From the NCBI GenBank assembly GCA_033239005.1, contig BSQZ01000079.1, forward strand, positions 392,501 to 456,500: a stretch of 64,000 nt of DNA, given 5' to 3'. Of this stretch, positions 36,560 to 48,535 are shown one piece after another (the stretch's first letter is position 1; the number at the start of each line of letters is the position of its first letter). Both the position numbers and the translations under genes were made by a program. The notes under the pieces are model-generated. The model was not told the DNA's origin and did not search any database. It saw only the letters and a program-made list of their open reading frames with translations. The stretch is from Lamellibrachia satsuma. Its lineage: Eukaryota; Annelida; Polychaeta; Sabellida; Siboglinidae.

Positions 36560-37435
36560 CTAGGGCCTATATATCCAATCTGATGCATTTAGCATGAACG
36601 TGTTCTTAAAACGTTATTAGATAATGAATGTTATCATACACTTTGATAATAGTGCTTAGAGTACAATGGACAGAAAATAAATGTAAAAAACAGCTAACAA
36701 TAAAAGGAAAATCATGTACACAATTAGGAAAAGACAGACATCATTTCTAGGCCACGTGATGAGAAAGAGAAAATTATTGACCACGGGAAAGATTGAGGGA
36801 AAGATTGAGGGAAAAGATTGAGGGAAAAGATTGAGGGAAAAGATTGAGGGAAAAGAATGAGGGAAAAGATTGAGGGAAAAGATTGAGGGAAAAGCAAATA
36901 ATTAAAATCCTTGATTGATAGTCTGGCAGCTTGACTAGAAAAGAACGCAGCAGAACTGACTAAAGACACGTGACCGTGGGAAATTGAGGGACATGATCAC
37001 TCACGCAACAGACATGGTGTTGATCATATAGTCGGTGTTGTGGTGTATGTTAATGCAATATGTTTTCTATGAGAACTTGACCGTCGCATTCGCTCTTGTT
37101 GGGTCGTTGTTGCTCATGATTATAATAATAATAAAGATCGTGGGTGGCGGGCGGTGGCGGGCGTGAAATTCATTATTATGTAGACAAACGCGTTTTCCAT
37201 TGACTACACGCGTCACCGCGCACTAACACATATCCCGCCCACTACAAAATTACCCGAGTTCTCCATGGGACATTTCCATCGTTTATGTCCCGCGATTCAG
37301 TATTTTTTCAATGTCGTCATGACACTAAAGAAATTGTATCTTTTTTATCGTTTGTTATCGACACCTTGAGATAGTAGATTTGCGTCTGGGTGGTTGTATA
37401 AAGATGATAATGTTTGCCTTGGAAACTGTAGTGTA
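36560..37435. other. unassigned stretch containing a ~15-bp GGGAAAAGATTGA array (36,783-36,895)
   Basis: About eight units of GGGAAAAGATTGA lie at 36,783-36,895. Elsewhere there is a GGTGGCGGGC duplication near 37,143-37,165. No gene is recognised. Confidence 0.5.
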
Positions 37436-37439
37436 TTAC

Positions 37440-37580
37440 ACACACTTATTGCTTCGACAAAACATGGCTACATTTATCGCAGCCCTGGGGCGATCGCTAA
37501 CCGCCGTACCACAGGAGCATGCATACATGCGCAATCCTACACCAACACTCTACACCCCTCTCTTCCAAATACTGCGCTTG
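37440..37580. repeat. related sequence without the foldback insertion
   Basis: GACAAAACATGGCTACATTT through CGATCGCTAACCGCCGTA and on to CACTCTACA also flanks the foldback element (38,908-38,947 and 40,306-40,375). Here the sequence is uninterrupted, so it approximates the pre-insertion site. Confidence 0.8.
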
Positions 37581-37799
37581 GATTCAGCGTCCGTTGTTTA
37601 GTGCTTTTTTGGTACGGCATGAACTAACGTCTATGTCCTTAATTAAACTGGACACCGTTTTCTTACTGTCGCAGATCCATCTTATTTAAATACTTCCTGA
37701 TTCTTGTAGACCTTCTAAAGGAATGGTCCACTGCCCTCAGTGTCTGCACTGGAATTGCCGGTCTGTCTCACACTGCTGTTCCTGTCGAACCGTCATCCA

Positions 37800-38203
37800 C
37801 TTGTACCTCCACTGCACTAGATACCATGGTCATGTCAGAGGCTTTGACTCGGTCACTGTACCTCTGCCATAAGATCTGGTACCCCTCTTCTCTTGGTGGT
37901 ACCGGGCACCCATTTTTGGTTGTTTACTGCTACTCTCTCTCCAACGTCGAACTCTCTCTATTGCCCTCTCCTATATTGACGTGGTCTGGTGATTATCTAC
38001 AGTCTTTCTCGGGAATCTCCAGTTGTCGCATGTGGAGCGTTTCTGTAGGCAAACAGAAATTTGACTAGGTATCGTTTCACTGCACTCGAGTCGCTCTCGC
38101 TGATCTCATGGCCTGCTTGAATGTCTGAACGAAGCGTTCCACTTGCTCGTTGGTCGCTGGGTGGCATAGTGCACAACATATGTCGGATGTTGTTTGCTTT
38201 CAT
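37800..38203 (-). mobile_element. LTR-retrotransposon integrase C-terminal remnant
   Basis: The minus strand reads LVKFLFAYRNAPHATTGDS, the conserved block after the integrase Glu. Further on are ELDVGERVAV and QKWVPGT, typical of the integrase C-terminal region. No RT or LTR is attached, and the frame is broken by stops. Confidence 0.7.
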
Positions 38204-38205
38204 GA

Positions 38206-38551
38206 CGTTTCGGAATTACCCGGTCTCCTCGTTTCTCCCTCATTACCACTTCTTAAATCATTGCATTGGCTCCCTGTCCGATATCGCATTATGTTTAAGA
38301 TCGGTACAATTGCATATCACGCACTTTCATCCAAGCAACCAGCGTGTTTTCATTCACTGCTCACTCCTGTAAGACAGCCTCGATCATCTCATTCTAATCT
38401 ACTTTTTGTTCCCAGTGTTAAGACAAATGTCGGAACTAGAGCTTTTTCAGTTGCTGCACCGACTCTGTGGAATTCACTCCCTGTTAATGCTGAGTCTGTA
38501 GGAAATATAACAACATTTCGCCGTAAACTAAAACTAACTAAACTAAACTAA
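38206..38551 (+). mobile_element. non-LTR reverse transcriptase C-terminus
   Basis: An open frame reads LHWLPVRYRIMFKI, then KTNVGTRAFSVAAPTLWNSL, then [11 protein letters not shown] and a stop. These blocks mark the end of CR1/L2/Daphne-type RT proteins. It is 5'-truncated, as usual for these elements, and abuts the opposite-strand integrase fragment. Confidence 0.8.
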
Positions 38552-38681
38552 AAACCCAAGTTTAAACTTGCTTATCCTCCATAGATCCCCAGCGTATCAA
38601 TCCAACTGTTTACAACTGGAACTGCTTATCGATTATGAACTGCTTTTTTGCCATTTTGTTGTGGTGCGCTGCGAGGATTGG

Positions 38682-38685
<4 letters not shown>

Positions 38686-38776
<91 letters not shown>

Positions 38777-38812
38777 TATATATGTACATATATATATATA
38801 TATGTACATATA

Positions 38813-38845
<33 letters not shown>
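38686..38845. repeat. compound (TA)n / (CATA)n microsatellite
   Basis: An AT run, then CATA repeats, then ATGTACAT-punctuated AT runs. Confidence 0.95.
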
Positions 38846-38846
<1 letters not shown>

Positions 38847-38947
38847 ACCGCCAGCGCATCTACTATATTCAGCGCGCCGTAAGCCAATTTGACGATCGTG
38901 ACTACTTCGACAAAACATGGCTACATTTATCGCAGCCCGGGAGCGAT

Positions 38948-40305
38948 TGTTACAACCAGTAATGTAATAACTCGACCGGTAATGTAATAACTCGACCAGT
39001 AATGTAATAAAAACGATGAAGATGATTATGATGACGGTGAAAATCATAAATGGTAATGATGATGATGAATAGGAGGAGAAAGATGAAGATAATTAAGGGT
39101 TTATCTTAGCGCTACCACGTCGAGTGGGTGTCAGCATGACAGGCCGTTATAAGGGTGAACATAAGGATGATGATGACGATGAGGAGCAGAATGACGAGGC
39201 TGAAGATGTCATTGTCTTCGTCCTCATCATCACTAAGACCGCTCAATTGTCTTCATCTTCTTCCTCATCATAACCATTTATCACCCTCATCATCATAATC
39301 ATCATCATCACTAAGACCGCTTAATTGCCTTCATCTTTTTCCTCCTCATCATCATAACCATTTATCACCCTCATCATCACAATCGTTATCATCATAATCT
39401 TTATCATCATCATCTGTTTCATTATTATCGTCATTAAGATGACCCCTTAATTGTCATCATCATCATAATCGTTTATCACCCTCATCATCAACTTCATCAT
39501 CATTATTAACATCATCACCATCATAATGCTTATCATCGTAATTTTTGTTACATTACTGGTCGATTTATTACATTACCGGTCGATTATTACATTAACGGTC
39601 GATTTATTACATTACCGGTCAATTATTACATTACCGGTCGATTTATTACATTACCGGTCGATTATTACATTAACGGTCGATTTATTACATTACCGGTCGA
39701 TTTATTACATTACCAGTCGATTATTACATTAATGGTCGATTTATTACATTACTGGTTGATTATTACATTAATGGTCGATTTATTACATTACCGGTCGATT
39801 ATTACATTACCGGTCGATTATTACATTACCGGTCGATTTATTACATTACCAGTCGAGTATTACATTAACGGTCGATTTGTTACATTACTGGTCGATTGTT
39901 ACATTACTGGTCGATTGTTACATTACTGGTCGATTCATTACATTACCGGTCGATTATTACATTAACGGTCGATTTATTACATTACTGGTCGATTATTACA
40001 TTACCGATCGATTATTACATTACTGGTCGATTATTACATTACCGTTCGATTATTACATTACTGGTTGATTATTACATTACCGGTCGATTTATTACATTAC
40101 TGGTCTATTATTACATTACCGGTCGATTTATTACATTACTGGTCGATTATTACATTACCGATCGATTTATTACATTACCGGTCGATTATTACATTACTGG
40201 TCGATTTATTACATTACCGGTCGATTATTACATTACTGGTCGATTTATTACATTACCGGTCGATTATTACATTACTGGTCGATTATTACATTACTGGTTG
40301 TAACA
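38948..40305. mobile_element. foldback-like element with minisatellite arms
   Basis: It begins TGTTACAACCAGTAATGTAA and ends with the exact reverse complement, TTACATTACTGGTTGTAACA. It is flanked by AGCGAT on both sides (38,942-38,947 and 40,306-40,311), and the unoccupied relative is at 37,440-37,580. The left arm has three GGTAATGTAATAACTCGACC-type units. The right arm (39,540-40,305) has about 40 units of the inverse sequence in 18-19 bp steps. The centre (39,010-39,530) is GAT-rich on the left and ATC-rich on the right, so it too can fold back. No transposase frame is present. Confidence 0.8.
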
Positions 40306-40311
40306 AGCGAT

Positions 40312-41090
40312 CGCTAACCGCCGTATCACAGGGAGCATAAATGCGCCATCCCACACAAACACTCTACATAAATTAATTGGGACACCCCTAGAAATGTGAG
40401 CATTTGTCAAATAAGTGTCTAAATCTCCATCAAAGGTACGCTTAATTGGCTACGGTTGGATAAATCAACAAACACAAATATGTTGAACTTTTATCTGATG
40501 CAAATAATGATTTCAGTCTTGGAATGACTGGCATTCTTGTAAAAATTCAACGAAATAAAAAAGTTGTATTTCTTCTTTTGCTAAAACAATTTTTCTCAGC
40601 TTGAAACTTCATTGTATTAACTTTCTATCAATGTGTAAACATTTGTTACGTATTTATTTTTTATCTGCAGACACATCAAGCACTTAATTGTAATAAATGC
40701 ATATATACTCATACTCAGCTCAGGGTTTGTGGACTTACATCATGCAATTTTTTACAGTTGCATGCGTCTACATGTAAACAGTCAACTGTAGTTTTCAAAA
40801 TATCATTTATTAATACACCTTGCTGAATGTGACACAAATTTCTAATTTCCTGTATTAATAGTTTTTTTCTATATAAATCAGTTTAACTATGACACTGGAG
40901 TGGCAACCATGATGTAGGAGTAGAAGTTTTTGAAGCTTAAAAGTGCCGCCTCTGTTCTTTATATGCGACTCATTCACTGAATACTGCAGCATCTATGCCT
41001 AAAAATATTCAATGCTTTCTGATACATGTCAATTTCACAGGGGAATTTGGCCATAAGTTCAAAAACAACCAAGTAACTTTAAGACATTGT
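40312..41090. other. unassigned stretch beyond the DIS3 3' flank
   Basis: After about 60 bp of insertion-site flank the sequence is AT-rich and non-repetitive, with no gene seen. Confidence 0.4.
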
Positions 41091-42360
41091 GAACACATTC
41101 TGACAAAGAAGACACTGCCACTTGGAGACTTAGTCTAACATTGTGTACGCCTTCTGACAAAGAAGACACTTAGACACAGCTTCTAACACTGTGGTGCACA
41201 TTCTGACAAGAATACACTGCCACTTATTACAGACACTCTAACATTGTGTACACATTCTGACAAAGACACTGCCATTTATTAGAGACTTTAGAGACAGGCT
41301 GTAACATTGTATACACATTCTGACAAAGAAGACATTGCCACTTATTAGAGACAGGCTGTAACATTGCGTACACATTCTTACAATGAAGACACTGGCACTT
41401 ATTAGAGACAGGTTGTAACATTGTGTACACATTGTGAGAATGAAGACACTGCCACTTATTAGAGACAGGTTGTAACATTGTGTACACATTGTGAGAATGA
41501 AGACATTGCCACTTACTAGAGACAGGTTGTAACATTGTGTACACAGTCTGAAAAACAAGACATTGCTGCTTATTAGAGACAGGTTGTAACATTGTGTACA
41601 CATTCTGACAATTAAGACACTACCACTTATTAGAGACAGGTTGTAACATTGTGTACACATTCTGACAATGAAGACACTGCCACTTATTAGAGACAGGCTG
41701 CAACGTTGTGTACACATTCTGACAAAGACACTGCCACTTATTAGAGACAGGTTGTAACATTGTGTACACATTCTGACAATAAAGACACTACCACTTATTA
41801 GAGACAGGTTGTAACATTGTGTACACATTCTGACAATGAAGACACTGCCACTTATTAGAGACAGGTTGTAGCATTGTGTACACATTCTGACAATGAAGAC
41901 ACTGCCACTTATTAGAGACAGGTTGTAGCATTGTGTACACATTCTGACAATGAAGACACTGCCACTTATTAGAGACAGGTTGTAACATTGTGTACACATT
42001 CTGACAAAGACACTGCCACTTATTAGAGACAGGTTGTAACATTGTGTACGCATTCTGACAATAAAGACACTGCCACTTATTAGAGACAGGCTGTAACATT
42101 GTGTACACATTCTGACAATGAAGACACTGCCCCTTATTAGAGACAGGTTGTAACATTGTGTACACATTCTGACAAAGAAGACACTGCCCCTTATTAGAGA
42201 CAGGTTGTAACATTGTGTACACATTCTGACAAAGAAGACACTGCCACTTATTAGAGACTCCAGAGACAGGCTCTAACATTGTGTACACATTCTGATAAAG
42301 AAGACACTGCCATTTATTAGAGACTTTAGAGACAGGCTCTAACATTGTGTACACATTCTG
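41090..42360. repeat. 57-bp minisatellite immediately 3' of DIS3
   Basis: Roughly 22 units of 57 bp (some shorter by 6-9 bp) containing GACACTGCCACTTATTAGAG and AGGTTGTAACATTGTGTACA. It begins about 55 nt after the DIS3 stop. Long minus-strand frames in it (up to 328 codons, CTQCYNLSL repeats) are artefacts of a period divisible by three. Confidence 0.95.
42313..42318 (-). terminator. likely DIS3 poly(A) signal inside the first array unit
   Basis: The minus strand reads AATAAA about 97 nt after the stop. Most units read AATAAG here; this stop-proximal unit has one substitution that makes a canonical signal. The only other AATAAA I saw in the array is at 41,275-41,280. Confidence 0.55.
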
Positions 42361-42414
42361 TCACTTGGAAGGATTCACAGCTGAGAGTCAGCATTAAGAA
42401 GAACATGACAGAAT

Positions 42415-45400
42415 TCACATGTTGCGAACTTTCTTTGCTGGAGGAGCTGCGTCAGGGGTGGGTTGTGGCTCCACGCTGAACCCACTGATCTAAATCAAGG
42501 AAAAACAATCCTATGTCAATATTTAAACACCCATAATAACAGTGCAACCTTGCATTGTAACAGTTAAATTTGACACCATAACAGTACAGCCTGATATTGT
42601 AACAGTTTAAATAAGAGTTCCACTGGACACTGTAACAGTATTACCTGACATTGTATCAGTTCAAATGGGTATTGTAAAATATTGTTTTATATCGGAACAA
42701 TTTAACAGGCCACTTATCTTGACAAGCATCATATGAAGTCCATCCTTACTTGGCTATTCATATTTACAAGAGGCTTGACAAGCATCATACGAAGTCCATC
42801 CTTACTTGGCTATTCATAATGAAGTCTATCATTGTCTGTCAATATCTATAACAGGCTTGACAAACATCATTTGAAGTATGTCCTTACTTGTCTATCCATA
42901 TTTACAAGATGCTTGATAAACATCATATAAAGTCTTGTCCTTACTTGTCTGTGAATACTCACGATAGGCTTGGTGAACACATATGAAGTCTATCCTTACT
43001 TGTCTGTCAATATTTAAGATACGCTTGATAAACATCATATGAAGTCTTGTCCTTACTTGTTTGTCGATGCATACGACAAACTTGACATGCATCATATGAA
43101 GTCTATCCTTACTTGTCTGTCAATATCTATGACAGGCTTGACAAACATCATATAAAGTCTTGTCTTTACTTGTCTGTCAATACTAACGCCAGACTTGATA
43201 AACATCATATAAAGTCTTGTCATTACTTGTTTTGAGGCTTGCTTGACAAACATCGTATGAAGTATGTCCCTACTTGTCCATCCATATTTATGAGATGCTT
43301 AACAAACATTATATAAAGTCTTGTCCTTACTTGTCTGTGGATACTCATGGCAGGCTTGACAAACATCATATGAAGTCTTGTCCTTACTTGTCTGTCCATA
43401 CTTACAACAGACTTGATAAAAATCATATGTAGTCTGTCCTTACTTATCTGTCCATACTTACAACAGGCTTGATAAACAGCATATGAAGTCTTGTCCTTAC
43501 TTGTCTGTCCATACTTACAACAGGCTTGATAAAAATCATATGTAGTCTGTCCTTACTTATCTGTCCATACTTACAACAAGCTGGATAAACATCATATGAA
43601 GTCTTGTCCTTACTTGTCTGTCCATACTTACAACAGGCTTGATAAACATCATATGAAGTCTTGTCCTTACTTGTCTGTCCATACTTATAACAAAGTTGAT
43701 AAACATCATATATAGTCTGTCCTTACTTGTCTGTTCATACTTACAACAGGCTTCACAAGCTGAAGTCGCAGCTTCTGGTGTTGGATGTTGGACCTGTCAA
43801 TGCTGATCTGGACTTTGACTGGGTCAAAGACATTCAGAGCGACATCATCAGCTGTCTGTGTGTTCTCCTGTAAAATACATAACATAAATCTGAACTCTAG
43901 TGCAACTTTTATTGTCAAACATTTCTATCCAAGATTACAATTTTGTTAAATTTCTTTATACATTTATTAAAGTACCATTTATAATCTAAACTAGCATTAC
44001 CTGTACAAATAATCACAAAATAAAATATGAAAAATTTCTTAATCAAGAGTTAGCATTAATTTATTTTTAAGCCATTGCTACTAGCACCATTTTTGTGTTT
44101 TTTCTATGAACATTCCTTGTAGGTAATGGCGCAGTCATTCTACTGTCACCAGTAGAAACTGATGAATAATTGGTTTTTTTTTACTATTTTTTATTAAAAA
44201 TATTCTCAGTGCTCTTTCAGAGTTCAGTTTAAACGCTTCTTGTTTGAAGTTGTTGATATTTGAATAATGCGAGGCTTTGATGCAAAGAATGCTGACTAAT
44301 GATTAATAGTACAGTTAATTGTTAGTCAGTTTTACTGCCCTTTTAACTAAAAACCTGTGGCAGACTTCAATTCATGTAAATAATCACATCCGGGACTGGG
44401 TCGTTGCATGACTAGGTGGGTAAATGTTAGTCTGTATTCACAAAGAGCTTGGCTCAGCTTGAACCACACCCCCTGCACCCCCTGGTTGGTGGCCCTGGGT
44501 GTCAGATGCATTTATTCTGAACAAATCATTCAACAAAAACCATTAAAGTAAAGACACCATGAGAACTGCCTGATGACTCATTTGACACATAAATAAGGCT
44601 GGCCACATTTGTCCATTCACATGCTCACTGAAGTAACAAACCAGTGATTCATGACCACTGCCAGGACATCAAAGACATCAATCTGTCACTGTTGCATTAC
44701 ACAGATGTCGATGACAAGACATCATCGCGTCCTGATGCTAACAGGCAACCATAGTTATTAGCACAAGCATTATAGTTGCCTAACAGGCGAACGAACATTG
44801 TGAACAATCACTCAGTCGGTCATTTACATGACAATAATCACCATTGTCATATAATGTGTAGGTTTCTAACTTTGAAGTAGAAAATACAAAAGGCCAGGGT
44901 TCATGAATTCAAGGCTGAAGACATGCTACCATTAGTAACATCATATTTCATTCTGAACATTGGGGTTATATTTTTGAAGGAACTTTTAATTTGACTACGT
45001 TTGAACCTTCTAAACTAAGCATTAACATTCAGTATTTGTAGCCTCAATAATTGGAAAACAACACCGCCATTTAACCAATGTTGACTCTAGGAAATCTACA
45101 TAAAACATTGAATTGACAGGATTGCAGAATCATTAGAAACATGCTGCCACCTCCTCATTATAGGTGAACAGAGATGCTCCCTTCTGCTCAGCCAGGTACA
45201 CCGTTCCTTCCAGTCCAAACTTGGGAATGAGGATCTGAATGGCATTCTTCCTCACAAACAGGATATAGCCCTCTTCGTCAACGGTCCGATTCTTGAAGAA
45301 CAGCTGAAAAAGCAAGCAATTTTAAAATGGTAATCTGCTCCATTAGAAAAATGTCAACATATTGTAATAATTAGTTTACAGTAATTATCACAGGCTAGAA

Positions 45401-48400
45401 AGCCATTACATACGTTATATGTTATGTAAAAGGGGAGGTAACTGTCATCAATTCTGATGGCAATTTAGAACCGAGATATTAAAAAACATTCCACAGATAA
45501 TTAAATGTAATATATTGTAGATGAGGGCTCTGAGCGGCCATACCTCCGGATAAATTTCTTTGTTCCCAAAGTCCAAACAAAAGACGAGTAGAAATGAAAC
45601 ATCTGACAGATTGAGTGACCATTAATATCATTGAAAGACATCAAACCAATAATTCCAGGTGCTCTGTAGTGCCTGCAGACCAATTCAATAATTCCTATTT
45701 TGTAAAGACAATAGTTGAATGGAATAAACTCAGTGAGCCTCAAGTTCGGGCTGGAACAATAGGTGAATTCAGCCGCCTATCCTGTGGCCCATATAACCAA
45801 TAGACTTCATGCGCACTCACCCATCGTAGATGATTGGCACCAGAATTAGAATTGGAATGTCTAACACCAGAATTAGTTCAATAACACCCAACTTCCAAAG
45901 CCCAACAGAATCTGAACGTAAACCATTATATTGTATATACATGCTAGCTGAGACACTGTCGCAAGAACACTGGTTAGATTGAAGGATGTCACTAGAAAGG
46001 GATTAGTGACATGTCACCACTGACCTGTGTGTGGAGGCCGACAGAGGCGCGGCCGGCATACTGTGCCATGCGGTGGCGGAAGTTCAGGTTGAAAGAACAG
46101 TGCTGAAACAGAACAATCCTATAGCAACTGTCAGTGTTAGAGCCATGCCAGGAAGCAACATGAAATATAACCAGTCAGTTTGTGTTAGAGCCATGCCAGG
46201 CAGCTACATGAAATGTAACCAGTTAGTTTGTGTTAGAGCCACGCCAGCAGAAACATGAAATGTAACCAGTCAGTTTCTGTTAGAGCTGTGCCAGGCAGCT
46301 ACATGAAATGTAACCAGCCAGTATGTGTTAGAGCCATGCCGGCAGCAACATGAAATGTAACCAGTTAGTTTGTGCTAGAGCCACGCCGGCAGAAACATGA
46401 AATGTAACCAGTTACAATTTGTGTTAGAGCCTGGCTAGCAGCAACATAAAATGTAACCAGTCAGTTTGTGTTAGAGTCATGCTAGCAGCAACATGAAAAG
46501 TAACCAGTTATAGAGTGTTAGAGCCATACCAGTAGCAACACAACATGTAACCAGTCAGTTTGTGTTAGAGCCATGCTGGCAGCAACATGAAATGTAACAA
46601 GTCAGTTTGTATGAGAGCCATGCTTGCAGCAACATGAAATGTAACCAGCCACAGTTTGTGTAAGAGCCATGCCAGACAGCTACATGAAATGTAACCAGCC
46701 ACAGGTTGTGTAAGAGCCATGCCGGTATCAAATGTGTGTTTATACAGCTAAACGATAGGGCAATATGGAGTGAATGAATAGAAGTGAGAAGATTTGAACC
46801 CCATTTCTCTTGACTACACAATGCCACTGTACCACTACACCCCACAATGCCCCTGTACCACTACACCCCACAATACCACTGTACCACTACGCCCCACAAT
46901 GCCACTGTACCACTACACACCACAATGTCACTATACCACTATGCCCCACAATGTCACTGTACCATTATGCCCCACAATACCACTACGCCCCACAATGCCA
47001 CTGTACCACTATGCCCCACAATGCCACAGTATCACTATGCCCCACAATGCCACTGTACCACTATGCCCCACAATGCCACCGTACCACTACGTCCCACAAT
47101 GCCACCGTAACACTATGCCCCACAATGCCACTGTACCACTATGCCCCACAATGCCACTGTACCACTACACCCCACAATGCATTACAATTCTCACACAGAC
47201 ATGTGTGAATAGTGACAACAATGCCCCACAAAGAATCTGAAACCTCAAAGTCTTTACATTATATTATTCATTAAATGCATACAGTGCAGACCACTTAATT
47301 CAAACTCAGTTAATTCAAAAGCTGGATAATTCAAAGTTGTCGTCAGGTCTCGGCCCGAGGTCTTCTTTATCCAGAGCTTCTGATAAATCGAACTCCTGAT
47401 AACTAGAAGGGTTTTTGATGGTCCCGGGCACTTCAAATTTTCCCGCTTGTTTTGTTTGAGTAAAGTTTATGAAGAATATCACACCACAGTAATTCTTCAC
47501 GAAACGTTAATACGGGATGAACAAAAACATTGCATTTATTTACATAAGGTTTGCTTACAGAATTCCCCCACTCTCACATTGTAATAGATCAGGCTTGTGA
47601 TGCATAATTTATTATAATTATCACCTCTGATTACATTTTTATACTTTAATAACCGATTTACAGGAAACCGTGTCAACATGTAAAATGTAAATATAGTGCT
47701 AACATTCGTCAAAAATTTAATTATTAGTTAGTTTAGCAATATTGTAAATATTATTGTGTAATGTTGATACTTTCTTTTTTCCAACTCTGATACCAGTACA
47801 GCATTGGGGCAAAATGTAGCCAATACTGCAAAATCAGTATACATGTATATAATTATTACTTAATTATTAGTATGTTGATTACAACCTGTCTATTGCGCAA
47901 GTGCAACGCCTATACAAACTGAAGCATTAAATGACATAATCTATGTGGCAATAATCTGCAGTTTTCAGGCATGCAATCATACACTAGTTCTTCTTTGTCA
48001 ACCTTCTTGTGGTCACTTCAGTTAGTTCATGACTGTACCTGTGTTTTATTCTTGTCCAACAGATCTGGGTAGGAAGAGTCTGCCCCAATGGACACTGCCA
48101 GTAGTCGGTGCACAATGATATCAGAGTATCTGTCAACAAATGGCAACATTGCTATTGGCATCATGTATTATATTGTAATTTCACATTTGATTACAGTCAC
48201 ATCTGCCAACATATGACAAAGGCCAGAATATTCCTTTATTTAAAAATTCAGATTTTTTATTTATTTTATACAATAAAAATATGTGTAATCACTTTAATGC
48301 CTGTTATGAACTCACATATGACTATTATGATGACTATTATGATAACTATTATTTGTTGCTGGGCTTCACCCTACATTTTAGTAGCTCAATGGCCCACACA

Positions 48401-48462
48401 GAAAACAAACAAATAATTAACTTACTGCTATGACAGTGAATTACTGACATGACATGTGTGTG

Positions 48463-48535
<73 letters not shown>

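Noticed and set aside
39526..40340. Plus-strand repeat frames (LLHYRSIITL pattern)
   Set aside because: They are translations of the foldback element arm.
41227..42354. Cys-rich repeated frames up to 328 codons beside DIS3
   Set aside because: They are translations of the 57-bp 3'-flank array in several frames. Their unit changes show no coding bias that I can see.
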